Origin: Gammaproteobacteria bacterium
GTDB taxonomy: Bacteria > Pseudomonadota > Gammaproteobacteria > Pseudomonadales > Pseudohongiellaceae
Length of the DNA: 5,661 bases
Reading direction: 5' to 3'
Assembly: GCA_016762975.1 (NCBI GenBank)
Contig: JAESUV010000216.1
Coordinates: forward strand, 2,174-7,834
In this document: in pieces, positions 1-5,547 of the stretch
How the letters are laid out: every line of letters begins with the position of its first letter
Position numbering within the stretch: the stretch's first letter is position 1
Translations under genes and position numbers: made by a program
The notes under the pieces: model-generated
Told to the model about the DNA's origin: nothing
Seen by the model: only the letters and a program-made list of their open reading frames with translations
Databases searched by the model: none

Positions 1-681
1 ACGCTGGCAGACAAGGACTTCGGCGGCTCTGCAGTCTTAGTTGAGCGAGAGGGGGGTGACATTTTGTTAGCAGGGCAGAAATCGGGTGACCTGTGGGCGC
101 TTAATCCGGACACCGGTGCCTTACTTTGGAACCAGCGTATTGGAAGCGGCAGTACTCTCGGAGGAAACCATTGGGGAATCGCTACCGATGGTGAGCGCGT
201 CTTCCATCCGATCAACGACCCTGGCGCAGCGAGAGGCACCTATGTACCGCAGCCAGGCATGTACAGTTTTTTCGTGGGCACGGGCGAACCGAGTTGGAAC
301 TTCAAAGTTGAGGCAGATTGCGCGAATCGTTCCGAGCGTCTGCGCAATTGTGACTCCCGAATGGGTTTATCGGCGACTCCCTTACTAATTGATGGTGCGC
401 TAGTCAGCGCAGGAGTGGATGGCCGGCTCTATATCTTCGACAAAGAAAGCGGAGATATTCTTTTCCAGTACGACACTGTGAAGGAATACGCAACGGTGAA
501 TGGTGTGCCAGGCTTTGGCGGCGCTATAGATAGCCATTCAATTGCAGCTGGAGGTGGAATGCTTTTTATTGGGTCGGGGTATGGCCGCATGGGTGGAACG
601 GCAGGCAATGTATTGCTCGCATTTTCGCCAAAGACAGCTGATTCGACGAAAGAGGTTTCGCTTGGAAAATCGCGTCAATAA
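1..681 (+). CDS. PQQ-binding-like beta-propeller protein (polyvinyl alcohol dehydrogenase-like), 3' part
   Basis: The reading frame is open from the first base, so the N-terminus lies outside the window; 226 codons remain before TAA. Propeller blade motifs of the PQQ/quinoprotein type are visible: AGQKSGDLWALNPDTGALLW at residues 24-43, a second blade with GRLYIFDKESGDILFQY at 141-157, and a last strand GNVLLAFSP at 202-210. The run DFGGS...GQKSG...LGGNHWG is what I know from polyvinyl-alcohol-dehydrogenase-like quinoproteins, which oxidise alcohols in the periplasm and pass electrons to cytochrome c. Two cysteines (C107, C117) sit in a loop insertion and could form a disulfide. A cytochrome c domain and signal peptide, common in this family, would be upstream and cannot be checked. 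Substrate is unknown, and I cannot confirm PQQ binding from this part. The next gene starts 48 bases downstream on the same strand, suggesting co-transcription. Confidence 0.85.
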   Translation, partial: TLADKDFGGSAVLVEREGGDILLAGQKSGDLWALNPDTGALLWNQRIGSGSTLGGNHWGIATDGERVFHPINDPGAARGTYVPQPGMYSFFVGTGEPSWNFKVEADCANRSERLRNCDSRMGLSATPLLIDGALVSAGVDGRLYIFDKESGDILFQYDTVKEYATVNGVPGFGGAIDSHSIAAGGGMLFIGSGYGRMGGTAGNVLLAFSPKTADSTKEVSLGKSRQ

Positions 682-729
682 GAGTAGCTTTTAGCGAGTC
701 ACTACAACGAATAAGAATGAGGAGGCACA

Positions 730-1728
730 ATGAAGTACAGGCTAGCATCTGTTCTGGCTTTCACCGCCGCCAATGCGCTGTTGGCATCGACATTGCTTGC
801 GCAAGAGTCAGAATTTCCACGCACTGAATATGGCCATCCCGACTTACAGGGCACCTATACCTTTCGCACACTCACTCCTCTTAATCGCCCGACTGAGCTC
901 GCCGATAAAGCGACACTGACAGTGGAAGAAGCCGAGGAATGGGCTGCCTTCGAGAATCGGCGTCAGAACCGCGATCTCATCATCGACTCGGTAGGCGGGG
1001 CAGGTTATCCACCGGGCGTCATTTCCTATAACGAATTTTGGTATGAACGCGGTGTCGAGACGATTGCCGACCGCCGTACCTCGCTTATCTACGACCCGCC
1101 CAACGGCCGTCTTCCACAGCTGAACGCAGCAGGCCAGGTCAGGCGCGCGATGGTCGCTGAAAACAGACGATTGAGTCTCGGGCCAGAGGCGCGCACCCTC
1201 GCAGATCGTTGCCTGATGAGCAATGGAGCCGGGCCACCGATGGTGCCGGGTGCTTACAACAATAATATGCAATTGGTGCAGACCGAAGATCACATCGTGA
1301 TCCTTAATGAGATGATTCACCGCGCACGCATTATTCGCTTGGACAGCGAGCATCACACGCGGCAGATTAAATGGGATGGAGATTCAGTTGCTCATTGGGA
1401 AGGTGATACCCTCGTAGTCCATACGCAGGATTTCTATTATTACCAGACTGCCCGAGGCGCATCTTCAAGCATGCGCGTGACGGAGCGGTTTACACGTGTC
1501 GATGAAAATACACTCGACTACGACTTTACCGTCGAAGACCCCCAGACATGGGATGTGTCTTGGTCAGCCAAAGTGCCAATGCGTAGAACCGACATGCCGA
1601 TTTATGAGTATGCCTGCCATGAGGGAAATCATGGACTCGCGGGAATTCTTGCAGGGTGGCGCCGCTATGAAGCGGAGGGCATGAATGGCGATGGGACGCC
1701 ACGAGTCTCTGATTCTCCCTCCGAATAA
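730..1728 (+). CDS. Exported protein of uncharacterised family (332 aa)
   Basis: The ATG at 730 is preceded by a strong Shine-Dalgarno, GAGGAGG at 719-725. It starts a clear Sec signal peptide (MKYR, then a hydrophobic stretch to about residue 23) with probable cleavage at LLA|QES (A24/Q25). The mature protein has motifs that I recall as conserved in an exported family common in Acidobacteria and marine Gammaproteobacteria but without assigned function: HPDLQGTYTFRTLTPLNRP (36-54), DRRTSLIYDPPNGRLP (114-129), YNNNMQLVQTEDHIVILNEM (176-195), HWEGDTLVVHT (222-232), and EYACHEGNHGL (293-303). Only two cysteines, C161 and C296, occur in the mature chain and both lie in conserved-looking motifs, so a disulfide is plausible. 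I see no known catalytic motif, cofactor site, lipobox or membrane anchor. It probably shares an operon with the upstream PQQ-type propeller gene and is followed by a hairpin terminator. Existence of the gene is certain; its role is not known. Confidence 0.9.
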   Translation: MKYRLASVLAFTAANALLASTLLAQESEFPRTEYGHPDLQGTYTFRTLTPLNRPTELADKATLTVEEAEEWAAFENRRQNRDLIIDSVGGAGYPPGVISYNEFWYERGVETIADRRTSLIYDPPNGRLPQLNAAGQVRRAMVAENRRLSLGPEARTLADRCLMSNGAGPPMVPGAYNNNMQLVQTEDHIVILNEMIHRARIIRLDSEHHTRQIKWDGDSVAHWEGDTLVVHTQDFYYYQTARGASSSMRVTERFTRVDENTLDYDFTVEDPQTWDVSWSAKVPMRRTDMPIYEYACHEGNHGLAGILAGWRRYEAEGMNGDGTPRVSDSPSE

Positions 1729-1737
1729 ACTCCATAT

Positions 1738-1770
1738 ACGAAAGGGTCGGTTAAGCGCCGACCCTTTCGT
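1738..1770 (+). terminator. Strong hairpin, probable terminator of the upstream operon
   Basis: A perfect 13-bp inverted repeat, ACGAAAGGGTCGG (1738-1750) and CCGACCCTTTCGT (1758-1770), encloses a 7-base loop. It starts 10 bases after the TAA of the exported protein gene. No U-tract follows, so a canonical rho-independent mechanism is not clear; it may act as a 3'-end-stabilising hairpin or a weak terminator. Confidence 0.6.
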
Positions 1771-1850
1771 AGCGCCCTTCGCTGTAAGTTAATCCCCCTT
1801 CTTCCAAAATTTGAGTGATTTGCAACATTTTGTGCTTTATCCGAAGTTTA

Positions 1851-1880
1851 TTGAATTTCTCCGGCATTATTTGTCATGAT
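1851..1880 (+). promoter_or_regulatory. Candidate sigma-70 promoter with extended -10
   Basis: TTGAAT (1851-1856, 4/6 to TTGACA) lies 18 bases before CATGAT (1875-1880, 4/6 to TATAAT). The -10 is preceded by TG at 1872-1873, giving the extended -10 arrangement TGnCATGAT. Transcription would begin near 1887, after the potential upstream ATG at 1876 and before the chosen start at 1933. It would serve the NHL-repeat gene. Judged by eye only. Confidence 0.4.
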
Positions 1881-1915
1881 AGGCGCCAGAATAACAAGTG
1901 ACCACATAGTTCATC

Positions 1916-1922
1916 AGAGAGG
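1916..1922 (+). promoter_or_regulatory. Ribosome binding site deciding the start at 1933
   Basis: AGAGAGG lies 10 bases before the ATG at 1933. The in-frame ATG at 1876 has no comparable purine-rich site in front of it, and starting there would put 19 polar residues ahead of the signal peptide. Confidence 0.55.
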
Positions 1923-1932
1923 CTCTACCATC

Positions 1933-3054
1933 ATGTATAAACTGAACCGGCTAGCCGTATTGGCGCTAGCATTCTTTGCATCTAGTTCCGCGTTTTCCCA
2001 GCAGGGTAATGCCCGCGGGCCTATTGGCGAGAGTCCCTACAACGTCGTTTCTCTCTGGGCCGATCCCTTTGCTGAAGCGGGTTATGCCTTCGGCGGAAAT
2101 TCGGGTGTCTTGGCCGAATCCGCGGACCGTATCATCATCGCCCAACGTGGCGAAACCGTTCTTCCTTATCCGCTACCCGATGATTTTCTGGGGTTTGCGG
2201 GTCATGTAGGCCTTAATGTATTAAGAGACACGGAGCGCCGCACTTGGAATAACTGTCTATTTGTAGTTAATGCAGACGGTGAACCTGTTGAAGTGTGGGA
2301 TCATTTGGACTATCTGTGCGAAGGCTCGGCAGGCCCTGGTCCTCACCGAATCCGAATCAATCCCTACGATCCTGAAAAGCGCATTTGGTTGGTGAATGAG
2401 ACATTTCACCAAATTTACGTGATTGCGAACGATGGCAGCGAAGTACTTGCGACCTACGGCGAGAAAAACGTGCCCGGAACCGACGGCACTCATTTTGGTC
2501 GGCCACAGGATGTCGCGTTTATGGAAGATGGTCGTATCCTTATCGCAGACGGGCTAGACAATAATCGCATCATGATTATGGATAGTGATATGAACTATCT
2601 TGGCGAGTTCGGCAGCGAAGGAAAAGGACCGGGTCAGACCACGACAATTCACTCGGTTGCAGTTGGACCTGAGGGACGTGTATTTGTTCTCGATCGCATT
2701 GGAAATCGGGTCAATCTCTGGCAAGCGACGGACGATCCAGTCGAATTTGAATTCATAAGATCGATTGGCGAGCTTACGTTACCCTTGGACATCATCGTCA
2801 ATGAAGATGATTTTTGGATTACAGATTTAGGTCCACTGCGCTTTGTAAATTTTGATTTTGATGGCAACTTAAAATACACCTGGCTAGTACCACTAGAATT
2901 GCCGGATGGTTATATCGAAGTGCATTCTTTCAGTGTAGACCCTGATGGCAATTTATACGGTGGCGACAACCAATACGGCCGTACTCAGAAATTTGTACCA
3001 AAGCCTGGAGCGGATCCTGATTTATTAATCAATCCAGCTTGGAGTGCGCGTTAA
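1933..3054 (+). CDS. Exported NHL-repeat beta-propeller protein (373 aa)
   Basis: Starting at ATG 1933 gives a typical signal peptide (MYKLNR, hydrophobic core to about residue 20, probable cleavage AFS|QQ after S22). The mature part contains several NHL-type blades: about 138-176 (HRIRINPYDPEKRIWLVNE...), 189-227 (GRPQDVAFMEDGRILIADG...NRIMIMD), 239-264 (IHSVAVGPEGRVFVLD..GNRVNLW), and 331-355 (HSFSVDPDGNLYGGDNQYG...). A more degenerate blade lies near 284-318. NHL propellers serve as binding scaffolds, or in a few cases as lyases such as the peptidylglycine amidating lyase fold. I see no signature that would decide between these. The two cysteines, C108 and C129, flank a segment before the first clear blade and could pair. 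It probably acts in the periplasm. The gene appears monocistronic, with its own promoter candidate upstream and a U-rich terminator downstream. Ligand and substrate are unknown. Confidence 0.88.
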   Translation: MYKLNRLAVLALAFFASSSAFSQQGNARGPIGESPYNVVSLWADPFAEAGYAFGGNSGVLAESADRIIIAQRGETVLPYPLPDDFLGFAGHVGLNVLRDTERRTWNNCLFVVNADGEPVEVWDHLDYLCEGSAGPGPHRIRINPYDPEKRIWLVNETFHQIYVIANDGSEVLATYGEKNVPGTDGTHFGRPQDVAFMEDGRILIADGLDNNRIMIMDSDMNYLGEFGSEGKGPGQTTTIHSVAVGPEGRVFVLDRIGNRVNLWQATDDPVEFEFIRSIGELTLPLDIIVNEDDFWITDLGPLRFVNFDFDGNLKYTWLVPLELPDGYIEVHSFSVDPDGNLYGGDNQYGRTQKFVPKPGADPDLLINPAWSAR

Positions 3055-3075
3055 GAAGCTATAAATTTTTAGAAT

Positions 3076-3111
3076 AAAAAAACCGATCAAGTTTCCTTGG
3101 TCGGTTTTTTT
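3076..3111. terminator. Bidirectional rho-independent terminator
   Basis: The 15-bp stem pairs AAAAAAACCGATCAA (3076-3090) with TTGGTCGGTTTTTTT (3097-3111), with one G-U wobble and a 6-base loop (GTTTCC). The A-run on one arm and T-run on the other give a U-tract when read from either strand. It lies 21 bases after the stop of the NHL-repeat gene and 30 bases beyond the stop of the convergent selenoprotein gene, so it can end both transcripts. Confidence 0.9.
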
Positions 3112-3141
3112 ATGGACAACTACTAGCGATAAGAGCAGCGG

Positions 3142-4278
3142 CTAGTTGTTCTCGATTTCTAAAGGTGCATAGTAACTGCCACCGGCTTCTTCTATCTGCT
3201 TTCGTCTGGCATTCCACTCGGGGCCAGCTGAACCGCCTTCTTCATACTGTAGGTCTTGCCTGAGATAGTTCCAACTATTTGGATCTAGCTCCTGCGCCAT
3301 GGTCCAGTACTGCTCGGCTTTCACGTCATTGCCATTGGTAAAGTAATAACCCCCTAGGCGAAAGGCAGGCTGCGCACGCTCGGCTTCAGGAGTGCGTTGG
3401 AAAATACTCTCACGCACCTTGCTTCTATCCCAGACGTATTCGCTGTCGGCTCCCTTCGCTACCCAGTCACGCACGATAGGCACGTAGTCATTGGTACCCC
3501 ATGCGCCATCAAAATGCTCTTTTGCATAGGTGCCCTCGTTGATGCGCATTATCGATCCTTCCTCATCGATCCAAACGCCGGAGGGTACATTGAGCAGGTT
3601 GTAGAGCGAACTGATCTGATGATTCACATCGATGATCGCTGTGTAGCTGACATTGGCATCGTCAAAGATTGAGCCAGCAGCTTCTTCACCGCCAGTGTCT
3701 TGCGCGGCAGAGATGATTTCAAAATTTTCGGACTTGAGTTCTTCGTAAATGGACTGCCACACGGGCACGTCAAATCTACATCCTCACCACGAGGCCCAAG
3801 TAAGCAATAGTACCTTTTTACCTCTAAAATCTGAGAGTCTAACTAGCTCGCCATCGCGACCCATCAATTCGAAATCGGGCGCTTCGCCACCGCGCAGAAA
3901 AGACTGACGCGTTACCGGCATAGTGCCAAAACTCCAGATACCGTCATTGTAATCCGTGACGTAGGCTTGCTGTAGTTTGTCCGCCAGTTCGGTCACATTG
4001 AACCATCCCTGACCGCCACGAGTAATAAACATGGCACTGTCTCTATCTTGTAGAACCGGGATGCACAATTCGTCCAGACAAGCCCCTTCAGGCTTGAGCA
4101 CGAAATCGTTTACTCGGGTCAGGTCTTCGGGCTTAACCCAAAGATCGGTAGCGTCTGGTAGCGTTTGCTCCAGCTCTACCACCCGCTCGTTGTAGAGCAC
4201 AGTAGCACTCTGGGCGTTGAGTACGCCGCTTATAAGCATGGCGGCTGCGACGCCGACTATGCTTCTTAGATTCTGCAT
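3142..4278 (-). CDS. Exported TlpA/ResA-like thioredoxin-fold selenoprotein with in-frame TGA (Sec165), 378 aa
   Basis: The gene is one frame from ATG 4278-4276 to TAG 3144-3142, interrupted only by TGA at 3786-3784. An AAGGAG site six bases upstream and a signal peptide (MQNLRS, hydrophobic to residue 20, cleavage LNA|QS at A22/Q23) fix the start. Residues 45-120 form an N-terminal region with C67 and C72. From 131 a redoxin domain begins: GEAPDFELMGRDGELVRLSDFRGKKV, then WASW (161-164), the TGA codon (U165), G166, C167, R168. In cysteine homologues of TlpA/ResA type the nucleophile follows W[AT]xW, exactly where the TGA lies. The fold continues after it: VPVWQSIYEEL (171-181) and a cis-proline motif NVPSGVW (P232). 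A helical, TPR-like tail follows at about 304-335. Family knowledge suggests a periplasmic thiol-disulfide or peroxide-linked redox role. I recall ResA-like proteins with a WAxxUGC or WASWCGC motif; this assignment needs a search. Partner and substrate are unknown. A pseudogene is the main alternative, but I think it unlikely. Confidence 0.88.
3744..3780 (-). promoter_or_regulatory. Candidate bacterial SECIS stem-loop
   Basis: In the minus-strand mRNA, three bases (GGA) after the UGA, a hairpin can form. The lower stem pairs UGUAGAU (3780-3774) with AUUUACG (3750-3744), 7 bp including two G-U pairs. Bulged UU (3773-3772) lies opposite an unpaired C (3751). The upper stem pairs GAC (3771-3769) with GUC (3754-3752), then, past a bulged G (3768), UGCC (3767-3764) with GGCA (3758-3755). 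The apical loop is CGUGU (3763-3759), with a G in its second position and 20 bases from the UGA. Bacterial SECIS elements lie inside the coding region directly after UGA, with a small G-containing apical loop bound by SelB; spacing and shape fit. Folded by hand, no energy computed. Confidence 0.75.
3784..3786 (-). other. In-frame TGA read as selenocysteine codon
   Basis: This codon sits between TGG (Trp164) and GGA (Gly166) in the thioredoxin-like active site. The frame is the same on both sides and this is the only stop between the ATG at 4278 and the TAG at 3142. Position at the expected redox cysteine plus a stem-loop just downstream support recoding to Sec. Confidence 0.85.
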
Positions 4279-4284
4279 GGTGTT

Positions 4285-4290
4285 CTCCTT
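4285..4290 (-). promoter_or_regulatory. Ribosome binding site of the selenoprotein gene
   Basis: AAGGAG on the minus strand lies six bases before the ATG at 4278. It selects this start over the longer open frame reaching 4353, which would prepend 25 polar residues to the signal peptide. Confidence 0.8.
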
Positions 4291-4351
4291 AATCAGAGCG
4301 GAATTTGCCTCTGAACGACTGAGTTGGCCACCAAGTGTCGGCAGCGCGCTC

Positions 4352-4357
4352 AATATA
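4352..4357 (-). promoter_or_regulatory. Candidate -10 box (TATATT) for the selenoprotein gene
   Basis: TATATT on the minus strand matches TATAAT at 5 of 6 positions and lies about 75 bases upstream of the ATG. I find no convincing -35 hexamer at 16-18 bases. The rest of the 255-base divergent region (4279-4533) must also hold the promoter of the aldolase gene, but I see no clear hexamer pair for it and no operator palindrome. Confidence 0.3.
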
Positions 4358-4521
4358 GCAGCTGGTTTTGGTTGAGGGTATCGTAATCTATGGCGGACAG
4401 GAGGATTAGGTGATTGAATAGACAGGAGATTCAGGCACTATTTACGGGTCCCTCGATCGTAAGGTAGTCGCGGTGCTGGCTACTTTGCTCCAAATCGATG
4501 CGCTTGACAGACTCGCCTAAC

Positions 4522-4526
4522 AAGGA
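4522..4526 (+). promoter_or_regulatory. Ribosome binding site deciding the start at 4534
   Basis: AAGGA lies seven bases before the ATG at 4534, which begins the MKKQMK signal peptide. The in-frame ATG at 4498 has no Shine-Dalgarno upstream and would add 12 polar residues before the signal sequence. Confidence 0.65.
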
Positions 4527-4533
4527 AAAATCG

Positions 4534-5475
4534 ATGAAAAAACAAATGAAGCCAATCGTAGTTGCCAGCTTCGCAATTGCTCTACTAGTGAACTCCGTAG
4601 GGACAGTGTCTCAGGAAACGGAGATGCGCTTGAACAAAGCGATAGCCTTGTTGGAGAATGATGAGCCGGCGTTCGGTCTCTTATCATTCGACTATTCACT
4701 TAACAATGCCCGGTCTCTTTCCAGGTCGGGTTTGGATTTTATCATCATCGATATGGAACACGCCCCTTTCGATGTTGAGAGGATTCGAGAGTTTTTGCTT
4801 GGTATGACCGATAAGCGCGCAATCCTTGAGAAGGGCAGCTTGCAGCCGAATGTAGTGCCATTTGTGCGCATCCCGGCAAGCGGTGGCGAGGATGTACTGT
4901 CACAGGTGAAGCAGGCACTAGACGTGGGAGCGTTCGGCATAATGTTCCCCTCGGTAAACAATGCGGACCAGGCCGAGATGGCGGTTCGGGCGAGCAGGTA
5001 TCCACAGCTCAATGGCGTGGACGACTATGAGCCTAGAGGGTTACGTGGACGCAACCCATCGAACGCAGTCTGGTATTGGGGAATACGAGATTACACGGCA
5101 AAGGCAGATCTGTGGCCCCTAGATCCGAGTGGTGAGTTGCTTGCAATCATTCAGATTGAAACGCCCGAGGGAGTTGAAAACATCGAGGAGATTATTTCCG
5201 TACCAGGCACCGGCGTCATCTTTATTGGGCCATCTGATTTAAGCGCTGCGATGGGCTATGCCAATTCAGCGGCACCAGAAGTCGAAGCCGCTATTCAGAC
5301 CGTGCTTAGCAGCTGTCTGGCTCACGATGTCCCCTGTGCTATTACCACAAACTCGCGCACCGTCGAGACGCGACTAGCGCAAGGTTTTCGATTTGTTACC
5401 GTCGGGCTAGATGGAGGCCTATCGACCGGCACCCAGGATGCTCTCAACCGTGGCCGCAATGCGAGTGGTCGTTAG
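4534..5475 (+). CDS. Exported HpcH/HpaI-family aldolase (313 aa)
   Basis: The TIM-barrel aldolase family of HpaI/HpcH, GarL and citrate lyase beta is recognisable throughout. These class II enzymes cleave or form C-C bonds of 2-keto acids such as pyruvate using a divalent metal. Key residues known from HpaI seem retained: the catalytic His in DMEHAP (H76), the substrate-binding Arg in PFVRIP (R112), and metal ligands Glu in IQIETPEG (E209) and Asp in FIGPSDLSAAMG (D235). DVGAFGIMFPSVNNADQAE (130-148) and SRYP (154-157) are also family-typical. Unlike standard cytoplasmic members, the protein begins with MKKQMK and a hydrophobic stretch (about 7-25) resembling a Sec signal peptide, with possible cleavage near VSQ. 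Export is therefore inferred, which is unusual for this enzyme class. An insertion near 158-200 (VWYWGIRDYTAKADLWPLD) is longer than I expect in short members. Substrate is unknown. It is divergent from the selenoprotein gene across 255 bases and seems to stand alone. Confidence 0.88.
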   Translation: MKKQMKPIVVASFAIALLVNSVGTVSQETEMRLNKAIALLENDEPAFGLLSFDYSLNNARSLSRSGLDFIIIDMEHAPFDVERIREFLLGMTDKRAILEKGSLQPNVVPFVRIPASGGEDVLSQVKQALDVGAFGIMFPSVNNADQAEMAVRASRYPQLNGVDDYEPRGLRGRNPSNAVWYWGIRDYTAKADLWPLDPSGELLAIIQIETPEGVENIEEIISVPGTGVIFIGPSDLSAAMGYANSAAPEVEAAIQTVLSSCLAHDVPCAITTNSRTVETRLAQGFRFVTVGLDGGLSTGTQDALNRGRNASGR

Positions 5476-5488
5476 TGTGTTGCGTTAG

Positions 5489-5509
5489 TACCTTGGCAGC
5501 TACCTTGGC
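5489..5509 (+). repeat. Short direct repeat TACCTTGGC x2
   Basis: TACCTTGGC occurs at 5489-5497 and again at 5501-5509, a 12-base period, in the short convergent gap after the aldolase gene. It may be chance or replication slippage. Confidence 0.5.
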
Positions 5510-5536
5510 GTAAGCTCGGTGCTACGCGTAACAAGG
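5503..5536. other. Imperfect hairpin in the convergent gap
   Basis: CCTTG (5503-5507) pairs with CAAGG (5532-5536), and inside it GCGTA-GC (5508-5515, bulged A at 5513) pairs with GCTACGC (5521-5527), leaving a 5-base loop and a 4-base bulge (5528-5531). It is placed where a terminator for both convergent genes would be expected, but has no U-tract on either side, so its role is uncertain. Confidence 0.3.
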
Positions 5537-5547
5537 GTCAGAAATCC

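Noticed and set aside
844..1356. Minus-strand ORF of 170 codons opposite the exported protein gene
   Set aside because: It lies wholly within a well-supported gene on the other strand, has no recognisable domain and no ribosome site; it is a shadow ORF.
3142..3768. A separate gene starting with GTG at 3768
   Set aside because: The start would lie within the thioredoxin active-site helix, without signal peptide or Shine-Dalgarno, and the fold would be incomplete.
3768..3784. A frameshift or sequencing error splitting the thioredoxin-like gene into two
   Set aside because: Both halves are in the same frame, so no indel is needed. The only interruption is one TGA at the precise catalytic Cys position with a stem-loop behind it; selenocysteine explains all of this better. 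A single-base error (TGC or TGT to TGA) cannot be fully excluded.
4504..4509. Perfect -35-like TTGACA upstream of the aldolase gene
   Set aside because: A -10 at 17 bases would fall at 4527-4532 (AAAATC), inside the ribosome site and with a poor match, so the transcript would start after the ATG.
4498..4533. Alternative start at ATG 4498, with AAATCGATG repeated before both candidate starts (4492-4500 and 4528-4536)
   Set aside because: There is no Shine-Dalgarno before 4498, while 4534 has AAGGA at good spacing and begins the signal peptide. The 9-base repeat is likely chance.
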